DNA of 47,949 bases from contig JAKIVU010000006.1 of NCBI GenBank assembly GCA_022750375.1, positions 8,553 to 56,501 on the forward strand. The letters run 5' to 3'. The number at the start of each line of letters is the position of its first letter. Within the stretch, counting starts at the first letter, position 1. Source of the DNA: Thermoplasmata archaeon (GTDB taxonomy: Archaea > Thermoplasmatota > Thermoplasmata > Lutacidiplasmatales > UBA184). Below the pieces are notes generated by a model that was not told the origin of the DNA, did not search any database, and saw nothing but the letters and a program-made list of their open reading frames with translations. Position numbers and translations under genes: made by a program. Below, one piece after another: positions 9,501 to 19,320 of the stretch.

Positions 9501-10697
9501 GTGTCCAGTACCTCCGCCGAGGTCGTGATACTCGGCGCCGGGATCGCCGGGTGCGCGCTCGCGTACCACCTTGCCGAGCGGCACGTCGGGCCGTTGGTGC
9601 TCTACGACCCTCGAACTCCCGGCGCGGGTGCGACGGGTCGGGCGGCGGGGATCGTCACGGAGCAGCTCTGGAATCGTTGGGACGTCGAGGTCACGCGGGA
9701 GTCCAAGGAACAGTACGCGAGGCTGAGCGCGCGTTGGGACGCCTCGGCCTACTCGGTCAATGGCTTCGTCCGATGGGCGAACGGTGCGGATGCGATCTCG
9801 GTTCTCGACGCGGCCGTGGGACGGCTCCGTTCTTGGGGGGTGGACGTGAGGACGCTCGACGCGGCCGAGCTCACCGAGCGGGTTCCGTGGGGCCGGTTCG
9901 ACGACGCGCCGCGTGCCATCTGGAGTCCTGGCGACGCGGTGGTGACCCCGAGCACCATGGGCGAGATCTATGCAGAAGGTGCGCGCCAGGCCGGAGTGGA
10001 GTTCCTTCTGGGGACCCCGATGACGTCGTTCCGGAATACTTCGGATGCATGGGAGCTCGAGACCGGGGGACGCACGGTCCGAGCGAAGAATGCCGTGGTC
10101 GCGGCCGGCGCCTGGTCGAAGGAGATCCTTCGAGCGATCGGTCACCCGCTCCCCCTCGCGCCGTATAGGACCCAGGCGGCCGTCCTCCGACCGGCGTCGG
10201 GGCCGGTCCTCTTTCCGTCAGTGCACGACATCGACGTGGACGTCTACGCTCGCCCCGAAGCGAACGGACGCCTCCTCGCCGGCGACGGAACGCGACTCGT
10301 CGAGGTCGACCCGGAGACGTTCCAGACCGGCGCGGACGAATCCTTCGTTGCGCATCTCGCCGAGACGTTCGGACAGCGTTTTCCGGGCTGGGCGGACGCC
10401 GAGCTCGTGCGCGCCTGGGCGGGGGTCTGTACCTCGACCCCGGACCGTCGTCCGTTGGTGGGACCCGTCCCCGGGGCCGGCGGGCTGTACAGCGTGGTCG
10501 GGTTCAACGGGTTCGGGGTCATGCGCGCGGGTGGAGTCGCGCAACGTCTCGCCGACTTGATCGCCGCCGGTGCGGAGTCGGACCCTGCTCTCGAACAGTT
10601 GAAACCGGTCCTCCCCGGACGGTTTACCGGGCCGCCCGACGCATTCCTTCCCCGTCCGGGATTCACGCTGGACGACGGAGACGATCCCCGCTTCTGA
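9501..10697 (+). CDS. FAD-dependent oxidoreductase (DAO family)
   Basis: VVILGAGIAGCALAYHLAE Rossmann motif; C-terminal GLYSVVGFNGFGVMRAGGVAQRLADLI. Confidence 0.87.
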   Translation: MSSTSAEVVILGAGIAGCALAYHLAERHVGPLVLYDPRTPGAGATGRAAGIVTEQLWNRWDVEVTRESKEQYARLSARWDASAYSVNGFVRWANGADAISVLDAAVGRLRSWGVDVRTLDAAELTERVPWGRFDDAPRAIWSPGDAVVTPSTMGEIYAEGARQAGVEFLLGTPMTSFRNTSDAWELETGGRTVRAKNAVVAAGAWSKEILRAIGHPLPLAPYRTQAAVLRPASGPVLFPSVHDIDVDVYARPEANGRLLAGDGTRLVEVDPETFQTGADESFVAHLAETFGQRFPGWADAELVRAWAGVCTSTPDRRPLVGPVPGAGGLYSVVGFNGFGVMRAGGVAQRLADLIAAGAESDPALEQLKPVLPGRFTGPPDAFLPRPGFTLDDGDDPRF

Positions 10698-10720
10698 GGC
10701 CCGCGCCGACCGCCGTGCGA

Positions 10721-11626
10721 TCAGTCGAGCGTACGAATTCGCTCGAGCTTCTCGAGGAACTCCACGCCCTCACCGGTGTTCATCGGCTTCCCATCGTCCC
10801 GGGTGAGGGGGAGGCCCGCCGATTCGCACGCCTCGGTCGGACTCTTCCCTTCGAGCAACGCCCGCATCGCCTTTCGTTCCCGCTTTCCGAGGGTCAACCC
10901 CTCGACCTGGAACTCTTCGAACGCCTCGAAGGCGACCGGGCAGACGACGCTCGCGAGCTTTGCGACCTCGGCCGCGTAGAGCCGGATCTCCTCCTGGGAG
11001 TGAGGGTCGAGGCGGAGTGAGAGGAAGTGGAACAGGTTGTGCAGATTGATCTTCCAGTACCATTGCGTGTAGTAGGCGACGGGGAGAAGGAGTCGGGCCG
11101 TCTCTCGAGCGACCCCTGCCTCCAACGCGCGGGTGTAGGCGGCGTACGCTTCCTTGGAGACCGAATCGAGGTCCGATCGGAACCGGTCGACCACTTCCGG
11201 TGGTAGCGGGTCCGCTCGACCCTGGCGGTTGCGAGTCGATTGATGGCGAACCTCCTCCGCCGGGGGGAGCTCGTACTCATCGGGGACGATACTGTACCTG
11301 GCGCTGTACTCGTTTGTACTGCTGGTGCGATGCCGAATCCACTGACGGGCGACGAAGATCGGAAGACGGACGAGAAACTTGTACTCGACCATTTCGAACG
11401 GCGTCGTGTGCCGGTGGCGCATCAGGTATCGGATGAGTCCGCGGTCGTCCCGGACCGATTTCGTCCCCTGGCCGTAGGAAACGCGCGCTGCCTGGACGAT
11501 CGCGGCGTCGTTGCCCATGTAGTCCACCAGGACCACGAACCCGTGGCGCAACACCGGGTGCTTGACGCCGATCGACTGGTCCGCTGCCGGGACCGAGACG
11601 CGCGCCATCGGGCTATCGTCGGGCAC
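10721..11626 (-). CDS. thyX: flavin-dependent thymidylate synthase
   Basis: ThyX signature RHRTSSTNEYSARY. GTG at 11626 (MPDDSPMARVSV) or ATG at 11608 preferred over 11731; TATA-like GTTTATGC lies about 27 nt upstream of 11626. Confidence 0.93.
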   Translation of the reverse strand: MPDDSPMARVSVPAADQSIGVKHPVLRHGFVVLVDYMGNDAAIVQAARVSYGQGTKSVRDDRGLIRYLMRHRHTTPFEMVEYKFLVRLPIFVARQWIRHRTSSTNEYSARYSIVPDEYELPPAEEVRHQSTRNRQGRADPLPPEVVDRFRSDLDSVSKEAYAAYTRALEAGVARETARLLLPVAYYTQWYWKINLHNLFHFLSLRLDPHSQEEIRLYAAEVAKLASVVCPVAFEAFEEFQVEGLTLGKRERKAMRALLEGKSPTEACESAGLPLTRDDGKPMNTGEGVEFLEKLERIRTLD

Positions 11627-11724
11627 GGCGACGGGGAGTCCGGGCCGAGCATAAACCCGCGGTTCCGCCTCCTCCGTCGCCGGGAAAGCGTTTAGCCCCG
11701 CCCCTCGCTTCGCGGAGCGGAGGG

Positions 11725-14001
11725 GTTGCAACGTCCCGTATTCTCGTCGCGGTCGCGTGGCCGTACGCCAACGGCCCGTTCCATATCGGCCATCTGGCCG
11801 GCGCCTACCTTCCAGGCGACGTCTTCGCCCGGTTCCACCGTCTCCGCGGGAACGAGGTCCTCATGGTCTCGGGCTCTGACATGCACGGAACCCCGATCCT
11901 GGTCCGGGCCGAAAAAGACGGGACGACCCCGGCGATCATCTCCGAGCGGTTCCACGAGGTGAATCGCGCCGCGTTCGAACGACTCGGCGTCTCGTTCGAC
12001 CTGTTCACCACCACGCGGACGGTCGTCCACGAACGAACCGTCCAGGACCTCTTCCTCGTGCTCCTCGAGAACGGGTTCGTACGACGGCGAACGGAGGAGA
12101 GCCCGTACTGCCCGAACCATCGCCGGTTCCTGCCGGACCGGTACGTCCTCGGGACCTGTCCCCATTGCGGGTTCGAGAGCGCGCGCGGGGACGAATGCGA
12201 CAACTGTGGTCGACCGCTCGAGGCACGGCAGCTCGGCTCACCGCGCTGTGCGCTGTGTGGCACCCCGGCCGAGTTCCGAGCGTCCGAGCACTTCTACCTT
12301 GAGCTCGACCGTCTTGAACCGCAGCTCAAGGAGTTCTTGGACCGCCAGAGCCACTGGCGCCCGGGGACGCTGCGCGTGGCGCAGAATTTCATCACCGAGG
12401 GCCTCCATCCGACCCCGATCACGCGGGACTTGGAGTGGGGCGTTCCAATCCCGCTCGAGGGGTACGATTCGAAGCGGTTCTATGTCTGGTTCGACGCGCT
12501 GATCGGGTACCTCTCGGCGTCGAAGGAATGGGCGATCCGGGCCGGACGCCCCGACGCCTGGAAGCGGTACTGGGACGTGGGGGAACCCGTGCGGCCCTAC
12601 TATTTCGTCGGAAAGGACAACAAGTTCCACCACACGATCGTCTGGCCCGCGATCCTTCTCGGAGTCGGCGGTCTTCACCTGCCGTACGACGTTCCGGCCA
12701 ACGAGTGGCTCCTCGTTCAAGGAGGCAAGATATCGAAGTCACGATCGGTCGATGCCGACGTGTTCATTCCGGCGCTCCTCGCCAAGTACCCTCCGGACGT
12801 CATCCGGTTCTACGCGACGCTCCTGGCGCCCCAGAACCACGACACGGAGTTCGATTGGGCCGAGTTTCACAAGGTCCGGGAGGACATCCTCGCCAACCAG
12901 TATGGCAACCTCGTCCAGCGCGCGCTGGTGCTCACGCGGGAGCAGTACGCGGGCCGAATCCCGGCCCCCCCCGAGAGCTGGCGCCCGGAAGCGCCGGACG
13001 GCGTCGGGGCGCATCTTCGCGCGGCCCACGAGCGGATCTCGAACGAGTACGAGAACGTTCGACTGAAGGAAGGGCTGGACCTCGCCCTCGACGAGGTCCG
13101 CGAAGCGAACCGACGGTTCCACGAAGGTAAACCGTGGCAGCTCGAGGGTGACGAGCGCGCAGCGGTCGTCTACGAGACGCTCTGGCGTATCCGGGCGATC
13201 GCGACCTGGCTGGCCCCAGTCCTTCCATTCTCCAGCGCCGAGGTGTTCCGGATGCTCGGTTTTGCCGACCCTCCCGGCCGAGGGGATTGGGACCGCGCGC
13301 TCGAATCCCCCCCCGTCGGACAGACCCTGGGGGAGGTCCGTCCCCTCTTTCCGCGCACGGAACCGCCGGCCGGTGCGCCGCGCTCGGCCCCCACTCCGCG
13401 GGCGACCCCGCCGTCCGGCGAGCGATGGCCGCCCCTCGGTGCCCGGGCCGCCGTCATCCGCAGCGCCGCCGTTCACCCCTCGGCGGACAAGCTCTACGTA
13501 CTCGAACTCGACGTCGGCGAGCCGAAACTTCGGACCGTGGTCGCCGGCCTTCGGTCGTCGTACGCGATCGAGCAGCTCCAGGATCGGCCGGTCGTTCTGC
13601 TCTCCAACCTCGCACCGCGCACGATCCGCAAGATGACCTCGCAGGGGATGGTCCTCGCGGCCGATGTGGGAGAGCGCGCGGTGTTGCTCGCCCCTCCCGA
13701 GGGTACTCCGCCGGGCGCATTCGTGGCGGGAACGACGGAGGCGGACCGAACGATCTCCTACGAAGAGTTCTCGGCGACCCCGCTCCTGGTCGGGCGGGCG
13801 ACCGGGCCCGGCGCTCGGGGGGTGACCCGGTTCGAGATCGGGGGCCGCGAGATCGAGGTCGCGGAAGCGTGGCCGGTAGGCACCGTTGCGGTCGTCCGTC
13901 TAGCGAGTCCCGACGCGTCCTCCGCGGAGGTCATCTCGTTCGGGGCCGGTCTCGCCGTACATCCCTCGGAAGAAGTCGCATCGGGATCCCGGGTCCGATG
14001 A
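11725..14001 (+). CDS. metG: methionyl-tRNA synthetase with C-terminal Trbp111/EMAP-II-like tRNA-binding domain; 5' end non-canonical or affected by sequence error
   Basis: VAWPYANGPFHIGHLAGAYLPGDVFARFH (HIGH motif) upstream of the track ATG at 11863; GGKISKSRS (KMSKS-like); no in-frame ATG/GTG/TTG close upstream of the HIGH motif. Confidence 0.92.
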   Translation, partial: VATSRILVAVAWPYANGPFHIGHLAGAYLPGDVFARFHRLRGNEVLMVSGSDMHGTPILVRAEKDGTTPAIISERFHEVNRAAFERLGVSFDLFTTTRTVVHERTVQDLFLVLLENGFVRRRTEESPYCPNHRRFLPDRYVLGTCPHCGFESARGDECDNCGRPLEARQLGSPRCALCGTPAEFRASEHFYLELDRLEPQLKEFLDRQSHWRPGTLRVAQNFITEGLHPTPITRDLEWGVPIPLEGYDSKRFYVWFDALIGYLSASKEWAIRAGRPDAWKRYWDVGEPVRPYYFVGKDNKFHHTIVWPAILLGVGGLHLPYDVPANEWLLVQGGKISKSRSVDADVFIPALLAKYPPDVIRFYATLLAPQNHDTEFDWAEFHKVREDILANQYGNLVQRALVLTREQYAGRIPAPPESWRPEAPDGVGAHLRAAHERISNEYENVRLKEGLDLALDEVREANRRFHEGKPWQLEGDERAAVVYETLWRIRAIATWLAPVLPFSSAEVFRMLGFADPPGRGDWDRALESPPVGQTLGEVRPLFPRTEPPAGAPRSAPTPRATPPSGERWPPLGARAAVIRSAAVHPSADKLYVLELDVGEPKLRTVVAGLRSSYAIEQLQDRPVVLLSNLAPRTIRKMTSQGMVLAADVGERAVLLAPPEGTPPGAFVAGTTEADRTISYEEFSATPLLVGRATGPGARGVTRFEIGGREIEVAEAWPVGTVAVVRLASPDASSAEVISFGAGLAVHPSEEVASGSRVR

Positions 14002-14678
14002 GCGACGCGACCCGACTTGACCTCCACGTGCACTCGATGTACTCCCCGGACTCCCGTCAGTCGCTGGAGGCGATCGTCGGGCGCCTCTCGTTCGCCGGAC
14101 TGAAGGGATTCGCGCTCACCGACCACAACACCGTGCGCGGACACGCCGCGCTCGCGGAGCTGCGGTCCCGGTTCCCCGCGTACCTGTTCCTCCCCGGGGT
14201 CGAGGTCTCCACGGTCGAGGGGCACCTGCTCGCCTACGGTCTGCGGGAGGCGCCCCCGAGGCGTCGTCCGGTGGCCGAGACCATCGAGTGGGTGCGCGCG
14301 CACGGAGGCGAGGCCGTTCCCGCGCACCCGTTCCGTCGATCCCATGGAATGGGACGCACCGTGGGAGACACGGTCTCGGTCTCGGCGATCGAAGGCCGCA
14401 ACGGACACAACTCCGAGGTCGCCAACCTGCGCGCGGAGCACCTCGCGGCGCGGAGGAACCTCGGAACGACCGGAGGGAGCGACGCGCATTCGCTCGTCGA
14501 CCTCGGGCGGGCGTTCACGGAGTTCGACCCCGCGGTCGCGTCGGTCGACGACCTCCTCGAAGCGTTGCGGCGGCGTTCGACGGGGGCGGCCGGAAGGTCG
14601 ATGACGTGGACGGGCCGCGTCCGCCTCGCGGCTCGGACCGGTCTGCTGCGCGCGAGCCGAGGATTCCGCTCGATCTAG
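13998..14678 (+). CDS. PHP domain phosphoesterase
   Basis: LDLHVHSMYSPDS, LTDHNTVRGH, GVEVST, HPFRRSHG, GGSDAHSLVDLG; ATGA overlap with metG stop. Confidence 0.88.
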   Translation: MSDATRLDLHVHSMYSPDSRQSLEAIVGRLSFAGLKGFALTDHNTVRGHAALAELRSRFPAYLFLPGVEVSTVEGHLLAYGLREAPPRRRPVAETIEWVRAHGGEAVPAHPFRRSHGMGRTVGDTVSVSAIEGRNGHNSEVANLRAEHLAARRNLGTTGGSDAHSLVDLGRAFTEFDPAVASVDDLLEALRRRSTGAAGRSMTWTGRVRLAARTGLLRASRGFRSI

Positions 14679-14709
14679 CGCGACGGGACGCGCCGCGGCC
14701 TCGTCTGCT

Positions 14710-15279
14710 TTAAGCCGGCCGTTCCTGCCCCCGCCGCGCCGAGGTGGCAGAATGGTTAATGCGACGGACTGCAGATCCGTTTCCTGGGGGTTCGATTCCC
14801 TCCCTCGGCTTTCGTTTTCGGGCCGAACCCCGCTTCGGCGCGTTCGCTTGACGTCCCCGCCGGTGGGGGAACATGTGGGGGAGGCTCCCGGGCGAGGACG
14901 GCCCACACGACCCGAGCCACACCCCATCGGGATCCTGAACGAACAGGAGCTGGGCCGGCCCGTCAACGAATCCGACGACCGGTCGCGCGCCGGCCTTGAC
15001 GACCGAGCGGAGCCACCGCCGCGGGTCCGCCACGTAGAATCCGAAGTGGTCGAACTCCTCGCCGGGTCCAAACGGTCGGTAGAATGGGGTGCCCTTCGGG
15101 TAGTAGTTCAATTCGAGCCGGTGCGGAGAACCGGGAAACACGAGGTGGACCCAGAGCCCCCCGTGCGAGAACCAACCTCGTTTCACTTCTCGGAAACCGA
15201 GCTTTCGGTAGAAGCGAAGTGAGCGGGTCAGATTTCGAACGCGGATCCCCGAGTAGACGAACCGAACGTCGTTCCGCAT
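14710..15279 (-). CDS. VOC (glyoxalase/bleomycin resistance) family protein; C-terminus overlaps tRNA-Cys antisense
   Basis: MRNDVRFVYSGIRVRNLTRSLRFYRKLGF... LFVQDPDGVWLG typical VOC; frame runs on through the tRNA. Confidence 0.75.
   Translation of the reverse strand: MRNDVRFVYSGIRVRNLTRSLRFYRKLGFREVKRGWFSHGGLWVHLVFPGSPHRLELNYYPKGTPFYRPFGPGEEFDHFGFYVADPRRWLRSVVKAGARPVVGFVDGPAQLLFVQDPDGVWLGSCGPSSPGSLPHMFPHRRGRQANAPKRGSARKRKPREGIEPPGNGSAVRRINHSATSARRGQERPA
14738..14810 (+). tRNA. tRNA-Cys (GCA)
   Basis: GCCGAGG...CCTCGGC acceptor, anticodon loop CTGCAGA, T-arm GGGGGTTCGATTCCCTC, discriminator T; TTTAAG box about 26 nt upstream. Confidence 0.95.
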
Positions 15280-15369
15280 CGGAGGAGACGACCGCCGTAG
15301 CGGTCTAATTCCTTTCGGGGTACGCGGGCGAACGGGTCGGAAGAGCGGCGCGGGGGGAGCGGCGCCGGA

Positions 15370-16335
15370 TCAAAACCGGTCCCCCAGCATGCAAAGGAAT
15401 CGGGGATCGTCGGGCGCAAACTTCGCGATGGCCGCGCCCACGGTCCACTCCCCTTGAAGCGGTGCGGCCATGAAAACGTACCAGCCCGAGGTCAAGGTGA
15501 CGTACCCCCGGCGCCGGAAGAACTTCGGCGCGTCGGACACGGGGGTCATGTGAAACGCGACCGCGGTTCCTTTGGCCCTTCGTTCGATCTCGGTCACGAG
15601 CGACGCGCGAGCACGATCCGAACTCACCAACATCTCTCCGCAGGTGGTTCGGCTGGCATTGTACTGAGCGAGCGCGTACCCGGTGACCGAACGGCCATCG
15701 CGCACCACGATCAGCTCTCGCGCTGGGTCGAACTCCTTCGTGGCGGCGGAGATCCGGAACGATCCGACCGGCCGTTGGCAAAATCCGATCCTCCCTCTCG
15801 CTCGAAGAGCATGGAACCGTTCGAGCTCGGCAAGGTCGGAGGGGCGCGCGGGGCGTGCACGGTGACGAACGGGGGATGGCGCCACGGTTCGCCCGGGGGG
15901 TCGGACCGCCCACGGGAAGGCGTAGACGTCGCGGTAGCCTAGCTTCTCGTAGAGGTGGTGGGCGCCCCACGAGAGGTTCGTCCACAACGCGACGAACCGT
16001 ACCCCGGCCTCGCGTTCCCGTCGATGCACCTCGGTAAGGATCTGCCGTGCGACGCCCGCGCGAGCTCGGTCGGGTCGAGTCCCCACCGAGGCGATAGCGC
16101 CGATCGTCTCGGTCCCTTCCGGGAACGTGTACGAGAGTCTTTTCACCAGAGTTTGACCGACCACTTGGCCGCGTTCGACCGCGAACACGCCCACGTAGTC
16201 TGCGTAGAGGTTCGAGCGGCGTCGCCAGAGCGCGACCGCCCGGCGGTCCGCCGCGCCACCGAGCGCCGAGAGATGGACGAGCAGCCGGTCCGCGTCCATC
16301 GAGGGCGTCAGTTCGTCGAACGTCAGGAACCGCAC
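15370..16335 (-). CDS. GNAT family N-acetyltransferase
   Basis: IASVGTRPDRARAGVARQILTEVHRRERE, LYEKLGYRDV; possible second GNAT-like half. Confidence 0.75.
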   Translation of the reverse strand: MRFLTFDELTPSMDADRLLVHLSALGGAADRRAVALWRRRSNLYADYVGVFAVERGQVVGQTLVKRLSYTFPEGTETIGAIASVGTRPDRARAGVARQILTEVHRREREAGVRFVALWTNLSWGAHHLYEKLGYRDVYAFPWAVRPPGRTVAPSPVRHRARPARPSDLAELERFHALRARGRIGFCQRPVGSFRISAATKEFDPARELIVVRDGRSVTGYALAQYNASRTTCGEMLVSSDRARASLVTEIERRAKGTAVAFHMTPVSDAPKFFRRRGYVTLTSGWYVFMAAPLQGEWTVGAAIAKFAPDDPRFLCMLGDRF

Positions 16336-16522
16336 GAAGGATCGCCACGGGAGGCAGGAGCCGGTCGGCTTGGAGCTATCGGGCGCGGATCAATCCCGCG
16401 AAGCCCCGAGGGAGGCCGGCCCGAAAAGACCGCTTTGCGGGTAAGGGTCGAGCGCAACGGGCGCCACCCGGAGCGTTCGTCGGTTGGCTCTCCGGATCAC
16501 GCTCGGCCCGGGTCGGCCACCC

Positions 16523-16981
16523 TCAAGGCGATGGTTTCTTTTCGGCCGCGGGAGCTTTTGCGACCAGGACGGAGCACCGCGCATAGTGAAGGATGCCGTC
16601 CGACACGCTCCCGAGGAAGAAGCGGCCTAGGGCGTCCAGACCGCGCGACCCGACGACGATGAGGTCGACCGAATTCTTTTCGACGAACCCGACGACCGCG
16701 GCGACCGGGTCGCCCTCGAGGAGGTGCGCTTCCACGCCGGGGAGGCCCCGCTTCACGATCCGCGATTTCTCTACCTCGAGCGCGGCCCTCGACTCGGCGA
16801 TCGTCCGCTCGACCCCCTCACCGGCCGGGAGCGAGACGCCGAACCCGCGCGAGACGAGCGACACTACTCCGACGATCGTGAGTCGGGCCTTCGTGAGGCG
16901 CGCAATATCCGCGGCTTCGTTCGAGGCGACGATCGATTCCGGAGAGCCGTCGAAGGCGACGACGATCGAGTGAACCGTCAT
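16523..16981 (-). CDS. universal stress protein UspA family
   Basis: IVVAFDGSPES, LIVVGSRGLDALGRFFLGSVSDGILHYARCSVLVAK. Confidence 0.92.
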   Translation of the reverse strand: MTVHSIVVAFDGSPESIVASNEAADIARLTKARLTIVGVVSLVSRGFGVSLPAGEGVERTIAESRAALEVEKSRIVKRGLPGVEAHLLEGDPVAAVVGFVEKNSVDLIVVGSRGLDALGRFFLGSVSDGILHYARCSVLVAKAPAAEKKPSP

Positions 16982-17083
16982 TTCGCCGTGCCAGAGCCCA
17001 CGCGCAGATAGCGATTACCGGCGGAACGGTCGCCGGTCCCGCCGCTCCGCCAACCCTATGCTCCAGTGAGGGGAGTGCGGCTG

Positions 17084-18295
17084 ATGGAGTCGCCCCCGTC
17101 GGCGCCCGGCCGTCCGGAATCTCTGCCGGCGGTCGTACTGGGGGCGGGATACGCCGGACTCACCGTCGCCCAAGAGCTCCACCGTCGCTCGAGGGGCAAG
17201 GTCCCGGTCGTTCTGATCGACCGAAATCCGGTCCACGTGCTGCGGACCGAGCTGTACGAGGTCGGTAAGCTCGCATCGACCGGTGACGCGACGGACGCTT
17301 GGGTCGTCCCGCTCGCCGGCGTGCTCGACGGGACCTCCGTTGCGTTTCGCCAGGGCACCGTGCAATCGATCGATCTCGCCGGGACCACGATCACGCTCGA
17401 CACCGGCGAGGTTCGATTCCGGTCGTTGGCGATCTGCCTGGGGAGCGTCGCCGCGTACTACGGCGTCCCCGGGGCCGCAGAACACACGCACCAGGTGTAC
17501 CGGCTGTCGGGCGCCAAGCGGCTCGCGGCGGCCATACTCCAGATCGAGAAGGCCTCGACGTCGCTTCCCGGGGAACGACGCCCCCGCATCCTGATCGTCG
17601 GGGGAGGGTCTACCGGCACGGAACTCGCCGCGGAGATCGCCACGACCGACTGGCGGGCGATCGCCGACCCGCACGCTCGGCGGCCGAACGTGTTCCTGCT
17701 CACGGGCTCGCTCCCTTTCCTCGCGGGGTTCCCTCCCGCACTCGTGGAACGGGCGGAGAGAGTTCTGGCGCGTTCGGGAGTCGAGCTCGTACGCGGCCTC
17801 AACGTGACGCGCGTCGAGCCGGGTCGCGTCACCCTGGCGGACGGCTCGGTGTTCGCGTGCGACGCGGCGGTCTGGTGTGCCGGGCTCGAGGCTCCCCCCG
17901 TGGTGCGACAGCTTCCCGTCCCTCACGGAAGGGCAGGACGAGTCGCCGTCGAGGCGACGCTCGAGATCCCCGGACATTCCGGGGTCTTTGCGGTCGGTGA
18001 CGTCGTGGAACTCCAAGACCCCCGAACCGGCATGCCCGTTCCCTCCACGGCTCAAGCCGCCCTCGCCGAAGCCCGCACGGCCGCGCGGAATCTGCTCGCT
18101 CGCTGGAAAGGCAAGTCGCAGGTTCCGTTCGAGTACCGCGAGCGGGGGGTCGTCGTCGCCCTCGGACTCGGCCAGGCCGCGGGTTCCGTCCGAAAGGTGC
18201 CGATCTGGGGAAGCCCGGCGGCGCTCCTCAAACGGATCGTCCAACGGGACTACGCGCACTCGATCGAGCGCGGCGAGCCCCCGACGCTGATCTAG
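17084..18295 (+). CDS. NAD(P)/FAD-dependent oxidoreductase, type II NADH dehydrogenase-like
   Basis: VVLGAGYAGLTVAQEL, ILIVGGGSTGTELAAEIA, GVFAVGDVVEL; ATG 17084 or GTG 17066. Confidence 0.85.
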   Translation: MESPPSAPGRPESLPAVVLGAGYAGLTVAQELHRRSRGKVPVVLIDRNPVHVLRTELYEVGKLASTGDATDAWVVPLAGVLDGTSVAFRQGTVQSIDLAGTTITLDTGEVRFRSLAICLGSVAAYYGVPGAAEHTHQVYRLSGAKRLAAAILQIEKASTSLPGERRPRILIVGGGSTGTELAAEIATTDWRAIADPHARRPNVFLLTGSLPFLAGFPPALVERAERVLARSGVELVRGLNVTRVEPGRVTLADGSVFACDAAVWCAGLEAPPVVRQLPVPHGRAGRVAVEATLEIPGHSGVFAVGDVVELQDPRTGMPVPSTAQAALAEARTAARNLLARWKGKSQVPFEYRERGVVVALGLGQAAGSVRKVPIWGSPAALLKRIVQRDYAHSIERGEPPTLI

Positions 18296-18344
18296 CCCCC
18301 CCGGCAAGGGGGATATTCCCGAACCTGGTCGGTCGAGTATCGCG

Positions 18345-19319
18345 ATGAAGGCCCTCGCACTCATCGGCGGCTTCGGAACTCGCCTGCGTCCGGTCACGTA
18401 CAGCGTGCCCAAGCAATTGATCCCCATCGCGGGGAAGCCGATGCTGTACCACGTTCTCGACCTCCTTCCGGCGGACGTCGAGGAGGTGGTCCTCGCGACG
18501 GGATACAAGGCGGAGGTGATCGACGCCTATGTCCGGGCCCACCCGCTCCGATGGCCGGTGCGGACCGTACCCGAGGCCGAACCCCTCGGTACCGGGGGCG
18601 GAATGAAGAACGCGGGCGGAGGGATCTCCGACCCGTTCTTTCTGCTGAACTCCGACGTGATCGCTTCCGCGGATCTCAACGCGCTCCGTGCCGCCCATCT
18701 CGCACGCGGCGGGGTCGGGACGATGGCGTTGTTCGAGGTGGAAAACCCCCAGCCGTACGGCGTCGCGGCGCTGGGACCCGAGGACCGGATCACGGCGTTC
18801 GTGGAGAAGCCGGAGCCGAAGGACGCGCCGTCCCGCTGGATCAACGCCGGAGTCGCGATCTGGCAGCGGGACGTGCTCGATGCCGTGCCGGCCGGGCGGC
18901 AGGTGAGCTTCGAGCGCGAGATCGTGCCGGGGTTGCTTCCGAGGGGAGTCTACGGTTTCCGGTTGGGGGGATACTGGGAGGATGCCGGTACCCCCGAGCG
19001 CCTTCTCCACGCCCAACGGCTGCTGTTCGACGATCACCGCGGTGGGCCGGGAGGAGTACCGAACGGGGCGAAGGGACCAGGTCCGGTGGCCACGATGGGG
19101 GAGGTGGACGTCCGGGACGCCACGTTCGGCAAGTACGTCACGCTGGGCGCCCACGTGACGGTCGAACCGGGGGCGCAAGTCGAGAACTCGATCCTGATGG
19201 ATGGTGCGTCCGTCGAGCGGAACGCCACGGTCGTCGACAGCCTGCTCGGTCCCAACGCGCGCGCTCGCTCCGGACACCGAGTGGCCGGTCAGGTGCTGGG
19301 CGAGGGCGCCGAAGCCTGA
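18345..19319 (+). CDS. sugar-phosphate nucleotidyltransferase (NDP-sugar pyrophosphorylase)
   Basis: MKALALIGGFGTRLRPVTYSVPKQLIPIAGKPMLYHVL, C-terminal left-handed beta-helix-like repeats. Confidence 0.9.
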   Translation: MKALALIGGFGTRLRPVTYSVPKQLIPIAGKPMLYHVLDLLPADVEEVVLATGYKAEVIDAYVRAHPLRWPVRTVPEAEPLGTGGGMKNAGGGISDPFFLLNSDVIASADLNALRAAHLARGGVGTMALFEVENPQPYGVAALGPEDRITAFVEKPEPKDAPSRWINAGVAIWQRDVLDAVPAGRQVSFEREIVPGLLPRGVYGFRLGGYWEDAGTPERLLHAQRLLFDDHRGGPGGVPNGAKGPGPVATMGEVDVRDATFGKYVTLGAHVTVEPGAQVENSILMDGASVERNATVVDSLLGPNARARSGHRVAGQVLGEGAEA

Positions 19320-19320
19320 T

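Noticed and set aside
13287-13997. N-terminal part of the 463-aa + ORF
   Set aside because: Out-of-frame metG sequence; only the part from ATG 13998 (PHP domain) is real.
18297-18312. CCCCC-cggcaa-GGGGG hairpin after the NADH dehydrogenase-like gene
   Set aside because: Short GC-rich stem expected by chance in this composition; no U-tract to support a terminator.
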